This document shows positions 55,513 to 63,988 of a stretch of DNA of 64,000 nucleotides, piece after piece. Position 1 is the stretch's first letter; each line of letters starts with the position of its first letter. Below the pieces are notes generated by a model. It made no database searches. It had not been told where the DNA came from and saw only the letters and a list, made by a program, of their open reading frames with translations. This stretch comes from Frateuria_A sp049727805 (GTDB taxonomy: Bacteria > Pseudomonadota > Gammaproteobacteria > Xanthomonadales > Rhodanobacteraceae): positions 30,251-94,250 of the forward strand of contig NZ_JBCNYA010000015.1 of the NCBI RefSeq assembly GCF_049727805.1, in the 5' to 3' direction. Both the position numbers and the translations under genes were made by a program.

Positions 55513-56232
55513 TCAACCCAGCCTGGGCATCTCTGGGTTCGATGTGAGGTCGCGCTTGTCCCGCTGCTTGTCCAGCGGTTCGCCGTACACCTGGTACCAC
55601 AGGTTCTCCGCGATGTTGGTCGCGTGGTCGCCGATGCGCTCGATGTTCTTGGCCATGAACAGCAGGTGTGTGCACGGCGTGATGTTGCGCGGGTCTTCCA
55701 TCATGTAGGTCAGCAACTGGCGGAAGTAGCCGGTGTAGGCCTCGTCCAGCTCGGCGTCGCGCTTCCACACCTGGTAGCCGCGTTCGGCGTCCTGCGCGGC
55801 GTAGGCGGCCAGCACGTCGCGCACTTCGGCGGCGGCGAGCTTGGCGAGCAGCCCAAGGCCGCTGGTAGGCGCCACCGGTGCAACCATCGACAACGGGATC
55901 GAGCGCTTGGCCACGTTGGCGGCGTAGTCGCCGATGCGCTCGATGTCGGATGCGATGCGCAGCGCCGCGAACACGTTGCGCAGATCGCCGGCCATCGGCG
56001 CGCGCAGGGCGAGCAGGCGGACCACGTCGTGGCTGATCTCCTGCTCCAGGGCGTCGATCGCGTCGTCGTTGGCCACCACCCGTTGCGCGGCGCGGTCGTC
56101 GCGACGCTCGACCACGTCGATCCCGGCTTCCAGCTGCGCGGCGGCGAGCTCGCCCATGCGCACGATCTCGCCGGTCAGCCGCGCCAGTTCGCTGTCGTAG
56201 CTCTTGATGATGTGGTCTTTGGCTGTGGTCAT
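55513..56232 (-). CDS. phoU: Phosphate signalling regulator PhoU
   Basis: 239 residues from the ATG at 56232 (MTTAKDHIIKSYD). Two three-helix repeats each carry the metal-binding E/DxxxD signature: ASDIERIGDYAANVAKR near 93-109 and AKNIERIGDHATNIAENLWY near 194-213. It links the Pst transporter to PhoR and represses the Pho response when phosphate is plentiful. Last gene of the pst operon, 98 bases after pstB with an inverted repeat in between. phoBR is not in the window. Confidence 0.97.
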   Translation of the reverse strand: MTTAKDHIIKSYDSELARLTGEIVRMGELAAAQLEAGIDVVERRDDRAAQRVVANDDAIDALEQEISHDVVRLLALRAPMAGDLRNVFAALRIASDIERIGDYAANVAKRSIPLSMVAPVAPTSGLGLLAKLAAAEVRDVLAAYAAQDAERGYQVWKRDAELDEAYTGYFRQLLTYMMEDPRNITPCTHLLFMAKNIERIGDHATNIAENLWYQVYGEPLDKQRDKRDLTSNPEMPRLG

Positions 56233-56250
56233 GGTCTTGTCTCGTGGATG

Positions 56251-56314
56251 GAGCGGGAACAGGGAACGGGAAATGGGGAACATGCAGATTGCCGCAGAGC
56301 TGCTGTTCCCGCTC
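56251..56314. other. Intergenic inverted repeat between pstB and phoU
   Basis: GAGCGGGAACAG at 56251-56262 is the perfect inverted complement of 56303-56314, 40 bases apart. Inside, GGGAACGGG-type motifs repeat. It could form a hairpin in the operon transcript. Confidence 0.5.
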
Positions 56315-56330
56315 CCTGTTTGTCCGCATT

Positions 56331-57155
56331 TCAGCCGAAGCGCCCGGTGATGTAGTCCTCGGTCTGCTTCCTGCCGGGCTTGGTGAAGATCTTTTCGGTG
56401 TTGTCGAACTCGATCAGCTCGCCCAGGTACATGAAGGCGGTCTGGTCGGACACGCGCGCCGCCTGCTGCATGTTGTGGGTGACGATCACGATGGTGAACT
56501 GGTTCTTGAGCTCTTCGATCAACTGCTCGATGCGGCCGGTGGCGATCGGGTCGAGCGCCGAGGTCGGCTCGTCCAGCAGCAGCACCTCCGGCTTGAGCGC
56601 GATGGCGCGGGCGATGCACAGGCGCTGCTGCTGGCCGCCGGAGAGGCCGAGCGCATTGGCCTTGAGCTTGTCCTTGACCTCGTCCCACAGGGCGGCGCCA
56701 CGCAGCGCCTGCTCGACGCGCGATTCCATTTCGGCGCGGGACAGCCGCTCGTGGTGGCGGATGCCGTAGGCGACGTTCTCGAAGATCGTCATCGGGAACG
56801 GCACCGGCTTCTGGAACACCATGCCGACCTTGCTGCGCAGGCGGTTGAGCGAGTAGCGCGGGTCGAGGATGTTCTCGCCGTCCAATTCGATCGAGCCGGC
56901 GGCCTTGAGCTTCGGGTAGATCGCGTAGATCCGGTTGAAGATGCGCAGCAGCGTGGACTTGCCGCAGCCGGACGGCCCGATGATGGCGGTCACCTGCTTC
57001 TCGGGGACGTCCATCTCGATCCCCTTCAGCGCGTGGAAGCCGTCGTAATAAAAGTGCAGGTCGCGCACCTTCAGCTTCGGCTCGACCAGCGGCCGCGCCG
57101 CGCCGGGCGCCGGGTTGAAACCAGCGGCGTTGAGGTCGATGGCGGGATCAGTCAT
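56331..57155 (-). CDS. pstB: Phosphate ABC transporter ATPase PstB
   Basis: 274 residues. Walker A GPSGCGKST near 59-67, Q-loop MVFQKPVPFPMTIFENVAYG near 112-131, signature LSGGQQQR near 170 and Walker B VLLLDEPTSALD near 190 are all present. KVRDLHFYYDGFHALKGI is the typical PstB start. It powers high-affinity phosphate import. Its start overlaps the end of pstA by eight bases. Confidence 0.98.
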   Translation of the reverse strand: MTDPAIDLNAAGFNPAPGAARPLVEPKLKVRDLHFYYDGFHALKGIEMDVPEKQVTAIIGPSGCGKSTLLRIFNRIYAIYPKLKAAGSIELDGENILDPRYSLNRLRSKVGMVFQKPVPFPMTIFENVAYGIRHHERLSRAEMESRVEQALRGAALWDEVKDKLKANALGLSGGQQQRLCIARAIALKPEVLLLDEPTSALDPIATGRIEQLIEELKNQFTIVIVTHNMQQAARVSDQTAFMYLGELIEFDNTEKIFTKPGRKQTEDYITGRFG

Positions 57156-58014
57156 GGGACACCTTGGAACGGGACAGCAGCAGGCGGGAGGCGAGGCTGA
57201 GCAGCAGCACGAACAGCGTGACCACCAGGGCGCCGGCCCAGGCGAGCGCGTGCATCGTCTCGCCGGGGTCGTTGGCGTACTGGTAGATCACCTGGGGCAG
57301 GCTGGACATCTTGTCCAGCGGGTTGAGCGTCATGAAGTTGTTGCCGAAGGCGGTGAACAGCAGCGGCGCCGTCTCGCCGCTAATGCGCGCGAGCGCCAGC
57401 AGCACACCGGTGACGATGCCCGAACGCGCGGCGCGCAGCAGGATCTGCGAGGTGAGCTTCCACTGCGGCACGCCCAGCGAAAGCGCCGCTTCGCGCAGGG
57501 TCGAGGGCACCAGCCGCAGCATCTCGTCGGTGGTGCGCACGATCACCGGCAGCGCGATCAGCGCCAGCGCCACGCCGCCGGCGAAGCCGGAGAAGGTGGT
57601 GTTGCCGTCGGTCAGCGCCGTGCTCGGCAGCACGATGATGGTGTAGACGAACAGGCCCATCACGATCGACGGCGCCGACAAAAGAATGTCGTTCAAGAAG
57701 CGGATGCTCTCGCCGAGCTTGGTACGGTTGGCGTACTCGGCCAGCCACGTACCTGCCAGCACGCCGATCGGTGTGGCGATGGCGATGCCGACCAGGTTGA
57801 TGATCAGGCTGCCGACCATCGCGTTGGACAGGCCGCCCTGGTCGCCGTAGGCGGTGATTTTGGTGAACAGTTTCCAGTCGATCGCGGCGAGGCCCTGGCG
57901 CAGGGTTTCCCACAGGATCCAGGTGAGGAAGGCCAGGCCGAACAGGGTGGCGGCGGTGCCCAGCGCCAGCGCGAGCGCGTTGGTCAGGCGGCGGCGCAGG
58001 TAGAGCGCGTTCAT
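57148..58014 (-). CDS. pstA: Phosphate ABC transporter permease PstA
   Basis: 288 residues from the ATG at 58014, which overlaps the pstC stop as TGATG. Six membrane helices with the PstA blocks GGLSNAMVGSLIINLVGI near 60, SAPSIVMGLFVY near 113 and the EAA-type loop EAALSLGVPQWKLTSQILLR near 175. It forms the channel with PstC. The frame is open upstream through pstC but that is shadow. Confidence 0.97.
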   Translation of the reverse strand: MNALYLRRRLTNALALALGTAATLFGLAFLTWILWETLRQGLAAIDWKLFTKITAYGDQGGLSNAMVGSLIINLVGIAIATPIGVLAGTWLAEYANRTKLGESIRFLNDILLSAPSIVMGLFVYTIIVLPSTALTDGNTTFSGFAGGVALALIALPVIVRTTDEMLRLVPSTLREAALSLGVPQWKLTSQILLRAARSGIVTGVLLALARISGETAPLLFTAFGNNFMTLNPLDKMSSLPQVIYQYANDPGETMHALAWAGALVVTLFVLLLSLASRLLLSRSKVSHD

Positions 58015-59024
58015 CAGCGGCCCTCCCGGCTGGCCAGCCGACGCAGCATCAGCCGCGCGATCAGCAGCACGATGAAGGTAACCACGAACAGCAGGAAGGC
58101 GAGCGCCATCAGCGCGGACTTCTGCAGGCCGACGGCCTCGCTGAACTGGTTGGCGATGGTCGAGGCGATCGAGGCGCCCGGGTCGAGCAGCGAAGCGGAC
58201 AGGTCCATCGCGTTGCCGAGCACGAAGGTCACTGCCATGGTTTCGCCCAGCGCGCGGCCGAGCCCCAGGAAGACGCCGCCGATCACGGCCGAGCGCGTGT
58301 AGGGCAGTACGATGTCCCAGACCACTTCCCAGGTGCTCGAGCCCAGCGCGTAGGCGGACTCCTTCAGGCGTGTGGGCACGGTCTGGAACACCTCGCGCAT
58401 CACCGAGGAGATGAACGGGATGATCATGACCGCCAGCACGATGCCCGCGGTGAGGATGCTCGCACCGAACGGGTAGTCGCTGGCGAACATCTTGCCGACG
58501 AACGGCACGTGCGATGCCACCCACGACGGATGGCCGTCGTCCGGGTTGTTGCCCAGGTAGTTGGTGAGCCACGGCTTGACGTGCTCGGCGAAGAACGGGG
58601 CGAAGACGAACAGGCCCCACATGCCGTAGATGATCGAGGGGATGCCGGCGAGCAGCTCGATCGCCGAGGCGACCGGCGTGCGCAACCAGCGCGGCGCGAC
58701 TTCGGAAAGGTAGAGCGCGATGCCGAAGCTCACCGGCACCGCAATCAGCAGCGCGATGAAGGAGGTGGCGAGGGTGCCGTAGACCGGCACCAGCGCGCCA
58801 TAGTCCTGGTTGCCGGGATCCCAGGCGGAGCTGGTCAGGAAGTGCCAGCCGAAGGTATGGAATGCGTCCCGTCCACCCCACAGCGTGGCGAAGGCGGCGC
58901 CGAGCAGCGCCGCCAGCACGATGAGCGCGCAGGTTTTCAGCGCGCCGGCGAACAGCCGGTCGTGGCGGGCGTCGCGGGCGGAGCGCTGTTCGGAATCGGC
59001 GGTGGCGGCTGGGATGGCGGACAT
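58014..59024 (-). CDS. pstC: Phosphate ABC transporter permease PstC
   Basis: 336 residues from the ATG at 59024; a TTG one codon earlier is also in frame. Six helices, GIALYLSEVAPRWLRTPVASAIELLAGIPSIIYG-type block in the middle (near 103-137) and the EAA-type loop ESAYALGSSTWEVVWDIVLP near 225. An insert of about 30 residues rich in polar positions (NPDDGHPSW) lies near 160. Coupled by one base to pstA. A stable hairpin lies between pstS and this gene. Confidence 0.97.
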   Translation of the reverse strand: MSAIPAATADSEQRSARDARHDRLFAGALKTCALIVLAALLGAAFATLWGGRDAFHTFGWHFLTSSAWDPGNQDYGALVPVYGTLATSFIALLIAVPVSFGIALYLSEVAPRWLRTPVASAIELLAGIPSIIYGMWGLFVFAPFFAEHVKPWLTNYLGNNPDDGHPSWVASHVPFVGKMFASDYPFGASILTAGIVLAVMIIPFISSVMREVFQTVPTRLKESAYALGSSTWEVVWDIVLPYTRSAVIGGVFLGLGRALGETMAVTFVLGNAMDLSASLLDPGASIASTIANQFSEAVGLQKSALMALAFLLFVVTFIVLLIARLMLRRLASREGR

Positions 59025-59045
59025 CAATGGGTTCGTCAGAAATCA

Positions 59046-59077
59046 GCCGTCATTCCCGCTCGCGCGGGAATGACGGC
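59046..59077. other. Intra-operon hairpin between pstS and pstC
   Basis: A perfect 14-base stem, GCCGTCATTCCCGC at 59046-59059 with its complement at 59064-59077, closes on a four-base loop. No T-run follows on the pst strand, so it is more like a REP-type stabilising or attenuating hairpin than a full terminator. Confidence 0.78.
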
Positions 59078-59118
59078 GAAGGAGGGAGGCCTCTGCCGCA
59101 CGCGGAGAGGCCCGCGGC

Positions 59119-60156
59119 TCAGTGCTTGTACTGCGAAGCCCAGTACGCCTCGATCTTCTGCACCAGGCTCTGCGGCAGGGCGACGTAGTCGAGCTGGGCG
59201 GCCTGCTGCTGGCCGTTTTCCAGCGCCCACTTGAAGAAGTCGAAGGCGACCTTGCTGTGCTCGGCGTTCTTCGGCTGCTTGTACATGATCACCCAGGTTG
59301 TCGCGGTGATCGGCCAGGCCTTGGCGCCCGGGGCATTGGTCATGATCAGGTTGAAGTCCTTGGCGCTGGCCCAGTCGGCCGTGCCCGCGGCGGCGGCGAA
59401 GCTGTCGGCGTTCGGCGCGACCACGTTGCCGGCGGCGTTCTTCAGGTTCACCCAGCTGATCTTGTTCTTCACCGCGTAGGCGTACTCGACGTAGCCGATC
59501 GCGCCCTTGATCTGCTTGACGTACTGCGACACGCCCTCGTTGCCCTTGCCGCCGACGCCGGTCGGCCAGTCGACCGAGGTGCCGAACTTGACCTGGCTGG
59601 CCCACTGGGTGCTGACCTTGGACAGGTAGTTGGTGAAGTTGAACGAGGTGCCCGAACCGTCGGAGCGGTGCACCACGGTGATCTTGCCGGCGGGCAGGGT
59701 CATGCCGCTGTTCAGCGCGGCGATCTTCGGGTCGTTCCAGTTCTTGATCTTGCCCAGGAAGATGTCGGCGAGCGTGGCGCCGTCGAGCTTGATCTGGCCG
59801 GCCTGCACGCCGGCGATGTTGACCACCGGCACGATGCCGCCGACCACCACCGGGAACTGGCCCAGGCCGAACTTGGCCAGGTCTTCGGCTTTCATCGGGG
59901 CGTCGGAGGCGCCGAAGTCGATGGTGCCTTCCTTGATCTGCGCGATGCCGGCGCCCGAGCCCACCGACTGGTAGTTGAGCTGGTTGCCGGTCTTCTCCGC
60001 ATAGGCGGCGGACCACTTGGAAAGCACCGGGTAGACGAAGCTCGAACCGGCGCCGGTGATGTCGGTGGCCTGGGCGGCGTTGGCGCCCAGCAGCGTGGCA
60101 GCGGCCAGCACGGCGGCCGTACCGAGGCGGGAGACGGTAGTGGTTGCTTTCAACAC
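59119..60156 (-). CDS. pstS: Phosphate-binding protein PstS
   Basis: 345 residues if started at the GTG at 60156, chosen because AGAGGA lies seven bases upstream; the TTG codons at 60153 and 60171 are alternatives. A signal peptide ends ANAAQA. ITGAGSSFVYPVLSKW near 35, SVGSGAGIAQI near 63, DFGASDAPM near 80 and HRSDGSGTSFNFTNYL near 160 form the phosphate site, whose Ser, Asp, Arg and Thr residues are intact. It delivers phosphate to PstCAB. A possible Pho box lies 86 bases upstream. Confidence 0.97.
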   Translation of the reverse strand: MLKATTTVSRLGTAAVLAAATLLGANAAQATDITGAGSSFVYPVLSKWSAAYAEKTGNQLNYQSVGSGAGIAQIKEGTIDFGASDAPMKAEDLAKFGLGQFPVVVGGIVPVVNIAGVQAGQIKLDGATLADIFLGKIKNWNDPKIAALNSGMTLPAGKITVVHRSDGSGTSFNFTNYLSKVSTQWASQVKFGTSVDWPTGVGGKGNEGVSQYVKQIKGAIGYVEYAYAVKNKISWVNLKNAAGNVVAPNADSFAAAAGTADWASAKDFNLIMTNAPGAKAWPITATTWVIMYKQPKNAEHSKVAFDFFKWALENGQQQAAQLDYVALPQSLVQKIEAYWASQYKH

Positions 60157-60241
60157 GGTCAGTCCTCTCAAGGTGTGCGTCGCGGGTGGATTCCCGTGGC
60201 CGCATTTGAGGTCAGGCGTGTTGCAATGAAATGAGATGAAT

Positions 60242-60259
60242 GTTGCAGCGTGATGACAC
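60242..60259 (-). promoter_or_regulatory. Candidate Pho box upstream of pstS
   Basis: On the minus strand GTGTCAT-CACG-CTGCAAC has the 7-4-7 spacing of a PhoB box and matches CTGTCAT/CTGTCAC at 6/7 and 5/7 positions. A clean -10 ten bases on is not seen, so the call is tentative, supported by the gene it precedes. Confidence 0.45.
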
Positions 60260-60285
60260 GCCGCATGTGGCGGTCATCCGCGGGC

Positions 60286-60945
60286 TCAGCCCAGCGTCAA
60301 TCCGACGTGGTCGCGCTCGAGCGTTTCCAGGCGGCGCCAGCGGTTGACGATGGCGCAGAACAACTCGGCCGTGCGCTCGGCATCGTAGATGGCCGAGTGC
60401 GCCTCGCGCCCGTCGAAGGCATGCCCGGCCGCCTGCACCGCCTTGCTCAGCACGGTCTGCCCGTAGGCCAGGCCGCTCAGCGTGGCGGTGTCGAAGCAGC
60501 TGAAGGGGTGGAACGGGTTGCGCTTGTGCCCGCAGCGGCGCACGGCGGCGTTGAGGAAGGCCAGGTCGAAGGCGGCGTTGTGGCCGACCAGCACGGCGCG
60601 CTGGCACTCGCTCTCGCGCATGGCCTGGCGCACCGGCGCGAACACGTGCTCGAGCGCCTGCCGCTCGGACAGCGCGCCGCGCAACGGGTTGTCCGGGTCG
60701 ATGCCGGTGATCTCCAGCGAGCGCGGATCGATGCGCGCGCCCGGAAAGGGCTCGACGTGGGTGAACGCGGGCGGCCGTGGGTGCAGGTACCCCTCGCCGT
60801 CCATCGCGAGCGTCACCACGGCGATTTCCAGCAGCGCATCGCGCTCGGCATCGAAGCCGCCGGTCTCCACGTCGACGATCACCGGCATGAAGCCGCGGAA
60901 CCGCTCGCACATGCGGGCGGCCATGCTGTTGCTCACGTATTCCAT
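60286..60945 (-). CDS. rnt: Ribonuclease T
   Basis: 219 residues. DEDDh exonuclease residues are in place: VDVETGGF near 24-31, a HPxPPAFTHVEPF stretch near 55, GHNAAFDLAFLN near 122 and the HSAIYDAERT block near 182. The NPFHPFSCFDTATLSGL segment is typical of RNase T rather than other DnaQ-like enzymes. It trims the CCA end of tRNA and matures 5S and 23S rRNA 3' ends. Monocistronic, downstream of nothing obvious, divergent from the phosphate porin. Confidence 0.96.
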   Translation of the reverse strand: MEYVSNSMAARMCERFRGFMPVIVDVETGGFDAERDALLEIAVVTLAMDGEGYLHPRPPAFTHVEPFPGARIDPRSLEITGIDPDNPLRGALSERQALEHVFAPVRQAMRESECQRAVLVGHNAAFDLAFLNAAVRRCGHKRNPFHPFSCFDTATLSGLAYGQTVLSKAVQAAGHAFDGREAHSAIYDAERTAELFCAIVNRWRRLETLERDHVGLTLG

Positions 60946-61008
60946 CGGACAAGCATATCAGCGCGGCGCGCGCCGCCCGCGAAACCGGCGTCTGCGCGAA
61001 CGCGTGCA

Positions 61009-61026
61009 CTGTCTTTTTCCTGTCAT
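61009..61026 (+). promoter_or_regulatory. Pho box upstream of the phosphate porin gene
   Basis: CTGTCTT-TTTC-CTGTCAT has exact 7-4-7 spacing and matches the PhoB consensus at 6/7 and 7/7 positions. A weaker third repeat (ACGGCAC, 61031-61037) follows at the same spacing. It is 112 bases before the porin ATG. Confidence 0.78.
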
Positions 61027-61137
61027 GCAAACGGCACGGAACCGTAAAGGGAACGACGCATCCTGCCCGCCGTCCCTGCCAGGCCATCCGGATCGAAGGG
61101 GGCGGTCGAGGGGTTCCTACCAACAGTGGAGAGACAC

Positions 61138-62391
61138 ATGCGTTCGAAGATGCTCGTGGTGGCGATCGCCGCCGGTTTGGGCCTGGCAGGCGCCGGCGTG
61201 CACGCGGCACCGGCCCCGCAGGATGCGCAGTCGGCTGCGCGCAGTGCCGAGGTCGAGCAGCTCAAGGCCCAGCTGGCCGCACTGCAGGCCAAGATGGACG
61301 AACTGGAGCAGCGCACCGATGCGCAGTCCGACATCAACGTGAGCACCGGCCGGAACATCGAGGCGCTGCAGAAGACGCAGGCCAGTTCGGCCTCGTCGCT
61401 CGACCAGGCGCTGGCCGATACCAAGTTCTCCGGCAAGATGTTCTTCGACTTCTCGAACATCGACCAGAAGAACAGCGACACCGGCAAGACCGACGCCTCC
61501 GGCACGGGCCTGGACGTCAAGCGCTTCTACCTGGGCGTGGATCACAAGTTCAACGACATCTGGTCGGCGAACCTGACCACCGACTTCAACTACGTCAGCT
61601 CCGACGGCGAGACCAACCTGTTCGTCAAGAAGGCCTACGTGCAGGGCAAGTTCGACCAGGCGGCGGTGCTGCGCATCGGTTCGGCGGACATGCCGTGGAT
61701 CCCGTTCGTCGAGAACTACTACGGCTTCCGCTACGTCGAGAACACCCTGACCGACCGCCTGAAGTACGCCAACTCGGCCGACTGGGGCCTGCACCTGGGC
61801 GGCGATCTGGGCGCCAACAAGGTCGCCAACTACGCCGTGTCGGTGGTCAACGGCGGCGGCTACAAGAACCCCAGCCGCAGCAAGGGCGTGGACGTCGAGG
61901 GCCGCGTCGGCTTCGTGCCGTTCGAGGGCATGGTGGTGGCGGTGGGCGGCTACAGCGGCCACCTCGGCAAGGAAACCGAGAGCATCGATGCGCCGCAGAC
62001 CGCCCAGCGCGGCGACGTGATGGTCGCCTACGCGGACAAGAAGGTGCGCGTGGGCGCCGAGTACTTCACCGCCAGGAACTGGGGCAACCTGGTGCTGAGC
62101 CCGGTCGAGGACAAGGCCGACGGCTATTCCTTCTGGGCCTCGTTCGCGCTCACCGACGACGTGGCCGTGTTCGGCCGCTACGACAACGCCAAGCTCAGCA
62201 AGGACCTGGATGGCGAGGCCAAGGACGTCTACTACAACCTCGGCCTGCAGTACCAGGTGACCAAGGGCTTCAAGCTGGCGGCCGTGTGGAAGCACGAGAA
62301 GGCCGACCATTCGGTCACCGATCCGGTGCCGCCGCATGTACAAAACGTCAAGACGAACGAGATCGGCGTATTCGGCGAGGTCGCGTTCTGA
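61138..62391 (+). CDS. Phosphate-selective porin O/P family protein
   Basis: 417 residues from the ATG at 61138 behind GGAGAG; a GTG at 61126 in frame is less likely. Signal peptide ends GVHAA. Residues about 35-75 are a coiled coil (VEQLKAQLAALQAKMDELEQ) that trimerises or contacts peptidoglycan, as in OprO/OprP relatives. The barrel starts at KFSGKMFFDFSN and ends NEIGVFGEVAF with C-terminal phenylalanine. Lysine/arginine-rich strands fit anion selectivity. With a Pho box upstream and pst next door it should admit phosphate or polyphosphate across the outer membrane. Confidence 0.9.
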   Translation: MRSKMLVVAIAAGLGLAGAGVHAAPAPQDAQSAARSAEVEQLKAQLAALQAKMDELEQRTDAQSDINVSTGRNIEALQKTQASSASSLDQALADTKFSGKMFFDFSNIDQKNSDTGKTDASGTGLDVKRFYLGVDHKFNDIWSANLTTDFNYVSSDGETNLFVKKAYVQGKFDQAAVLRIGSADMPWIPFVENYYGFRYVENTLTDRLKYANSADWGLHLGGDLGANKVANYAVSVVNGGGYKNPSRSKGVDVEGRVGFVPFEGMVVAVGGYSGHLGKETESIDAPQTAQRGDVMVAYADKKVRVGAEYFTARNWGNLVLSPVEDKADGYSFWASFALTDDVAVFGRYDNAKLSKDLDGEAKDVYYNLGLQYQVTKGFKLAAVWKHEKADHSVTDPVPPHVQNVKTNEIGVFGEVAF

Positions 62392-62500
62392 GGCGAACGC
62401 TGCCTTGGACAGTTTTTGAACAAACCTTCACACGGCGCGTGGATCATTAGCCGGGTGTCAAGGAGTGGTTATCGGAAGGGAGTTCTACCCAGGGAGGGAC

Positions 62501-62533
62501 AACGGCGGGCCGCAAGCCCGCCGTTATTTTTTT
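62501..62533 (+). terminator. Terminator after the phosphate porin gene
   Basis: A perfect ten-base stem, AACGGCGGGC with its complement, encloses CGCAA and is followed by ATTTTTTT. It is the strongest terminator in the window. It lies 110 bases after the porin stop; that gap shows nothing else. Confidence 0.95.
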
Positions 62534-62664
62534 GGGTGTGCGAACCGTCCATCCGGGACTTGCCTGCCGCCGCAGGGCAGGGCGTGCATCTTCACCGTGC
62601 ATGCTTCCGGTGGGCAGGCGCCGTGGTATTACCATCGCGCGTCGCAAGCCATTCGGAGTCCGCC

Positions 62665-63090
62665 ATGCACATCCGCAAGCTCACCGACCGGGTCAGTGTT
62701 TCGCCGCAGATCCTGCCCGGGGAACTGGCCGACCTCGCGGCCGCCGGTTTCCGCAGCGTCATCAACAACCGCCCGGATGGCGAGGCCGAGGAGCAGCCGG
62801 ACGGCGCCGAGATGGCGCAGGCCGCCGCCGCGCATGGCCTGGCCTACCGCCACATTCCGGTGGTGCCGGGGCATTATGAGCCCGAGGTCATCGACGCCAT
62901 GGCGCAAGCGCTCGACGAACTGCCTGCTCCCGTGCTCGCGTTCTGCCGCACCGGCACGCGCTCGACGTCGTTGTGGGCGCTGCAGGCCGCGCGCAATATC
63001 GATGCGGAGGTGCTGGTGAAGATGTCCGGCGAGGCCGGTTACGACCTCGCCGCACTCGCGCCGCGGTTGCGGGCGATGCGCCATGGTTGA
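62665..63090 (+). CDS. DUF442 (TIGR01244) protein, phosphatase-like fold linked to sulfide metabolism
   Basis: 141 residues from the ATG at 62665. MHIRKLTDRVSVSPQI, GFRSVINNRPDGE near 28-40 and the CX5R-type loop FCRTGTRSTSLWAL near 92-105 are the DUF442 hallmarks. Homologues form the N-terminal part of the Blh persulfide dioxygenase-sulfurtransferase or stand alone. Sulfur transfer by the loop cysteine is the family view. The next gene, a TauE/SafE exporter, starts 39 bases later, which matches sulfide-detoxification operons. Confidence 0.88.
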   Translation: MHIRKLTDRVSVSPQILPGELADLAAAGFRSVINNRPDGEAEEQPDGAEMAQAAAAHGLAYRHIPVVPGHYEPEVIDAMAQALDELPAPVLAFCRTGTRSTSLWALQAARNIDAEVLVKMSGEAGYDLAALAPRLRAMRHG

Positions 63091-63129
63091 GGAAGCGCCG
63101 CGCCTATCGCTGCTCCGGCACGCGGCACG

Positions 63130-63915
63130 ATGAGCCTGTCGCCCGAGGCCGGCGAACTGCTGGCGGTGCTCTGCGGCTCGGCCGTGGGATTCTCGCTCGC
63201 GCTGATCGGCGGCGGCGGCTCGATCCTGGCCACGCCGCTGCTGCTCTACGTTGTCGGCGTGCGCGATCCGCACGTGGCGATCGGTACCAGTGCGCTTGCG
63301 GTCTCGGCCAATGCCTTCGCCAACCTGTGGCCGCACGCGCGCGCAGGCCACGTTCGCTGGCGCGCGGCGTTCGTGTTTGCCGCGGCCGGCGTGCTCGGCG
63401 CCTGGCTGGGCTCGAGCGTGGGCAAGGCGATCGATGGCCACCACCTGCTGGCGCTGTTCGCGATGCTGATGCTGGTGGTCGCCTTCCTGATGCTGCGTGG
63501 ACGCCGCGGTGGCGGGCCGGATCGCTATCCCTTGCCGAACACGCTGCCGCGGTTGGGTGCGGTGGGCGTCGGCGCCGGTGGCCTGGCCGGCTTCTTCGGC
63601 ATCGGCGGCGGATTCCTGATCGTGCCCGGGCTGATGTTCGCCAGCGGCATGGAAATCATCAACGCGATCGGCACCTCGCTGTTCTCCGTCGGCACCTTTG
63701 CGCTGACCACCGCCGGCAACTATGCGGCATCCGGCCTGGTCGACTGGCGCATCGCCGCCGAGTTCATCGGCGGCGGCGTGGTCGGCGGCTGGCTGGGGGC
63801 GATGGGTGCGCACCGCCTGGCGGGGACGCGCGGCGCGCTCAACCTGGTGTTCGCCGGCGTGATCGTGCTGGTGGCGATCTACATGCTTTACCGGTCGCTG
63901 GGGCAGATTGCCTGA
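63130..63915 (+). CDS. Sulfite exporter TauE/SafE family protein
   Basis: 261 residues with about eight membrane helices in two repeats. The first repeat has FSLALIGGGGSILATPLLLYVVGV near 18-41 and VAIGTSALAVSANAFANL near 49-66; the second has GFFGIGGGFLIVPGLMF near 155-171 and NAIGTSLFSVGTFALTTA near 179-196. Family members export sulfite or other small organosulfur anions. With the DUF442 neighbour, export of sulfite or thiosulfate formed during sulfide oxidation is a reasonable inference. Confidence 0.92.
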   Translation: MSLSPEAGELLAVLCGSAVGFSLALIGGGGSILATPLLLYVVGVRDPHVAIGTSALAVSANAFANLWPHARAGHVRWRAAFVFAAAGVLGAWLGSSVGKAIDGHHLLALFAMLMLVVAFLMLRGRRGGGPDRYPLPNTLPRLGAVGVGAGGLAGFFGIGGGFLIVPGLMFASGMEIINAIGTSLFSVGTFALTTAGNYAASGLVDWRIAAEFIGGGVVGGWLGAMGAHRLAGTRGALNLVFAGVIVLVAIYMLYRSLGQIA

Positions 63916-63921
63916 GCGAAC

Positions 63922-63988
63922 CGTAGGGTGGGCTTCAGCCCACCGCTTCGACGGCACCCGAGAGCGGTGGGCTGAAGCCCACCCTACG
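63922..63988. repeat. REP-like palindromic repeat, copy 2
   Basis: Two 26-base arms, 63922-63947 and 63963-63988, are perfect inverted complements separated by 15 bases, and share the TAGGGTGGGCTTCAGCCC core with the element at 7797-7863. It begins seven bases after the TauE/SafE stop, where it can act as a terminator-like hairpin. Confidence 0.92.

Noticed and set aside
57148..58881. Apparent PstC-PstA fusion frame of 577 codons
   Set aside because: The pstA start overlaps the pstC stop in a different frame; the upstream part of this frame is pstC read out of phase.
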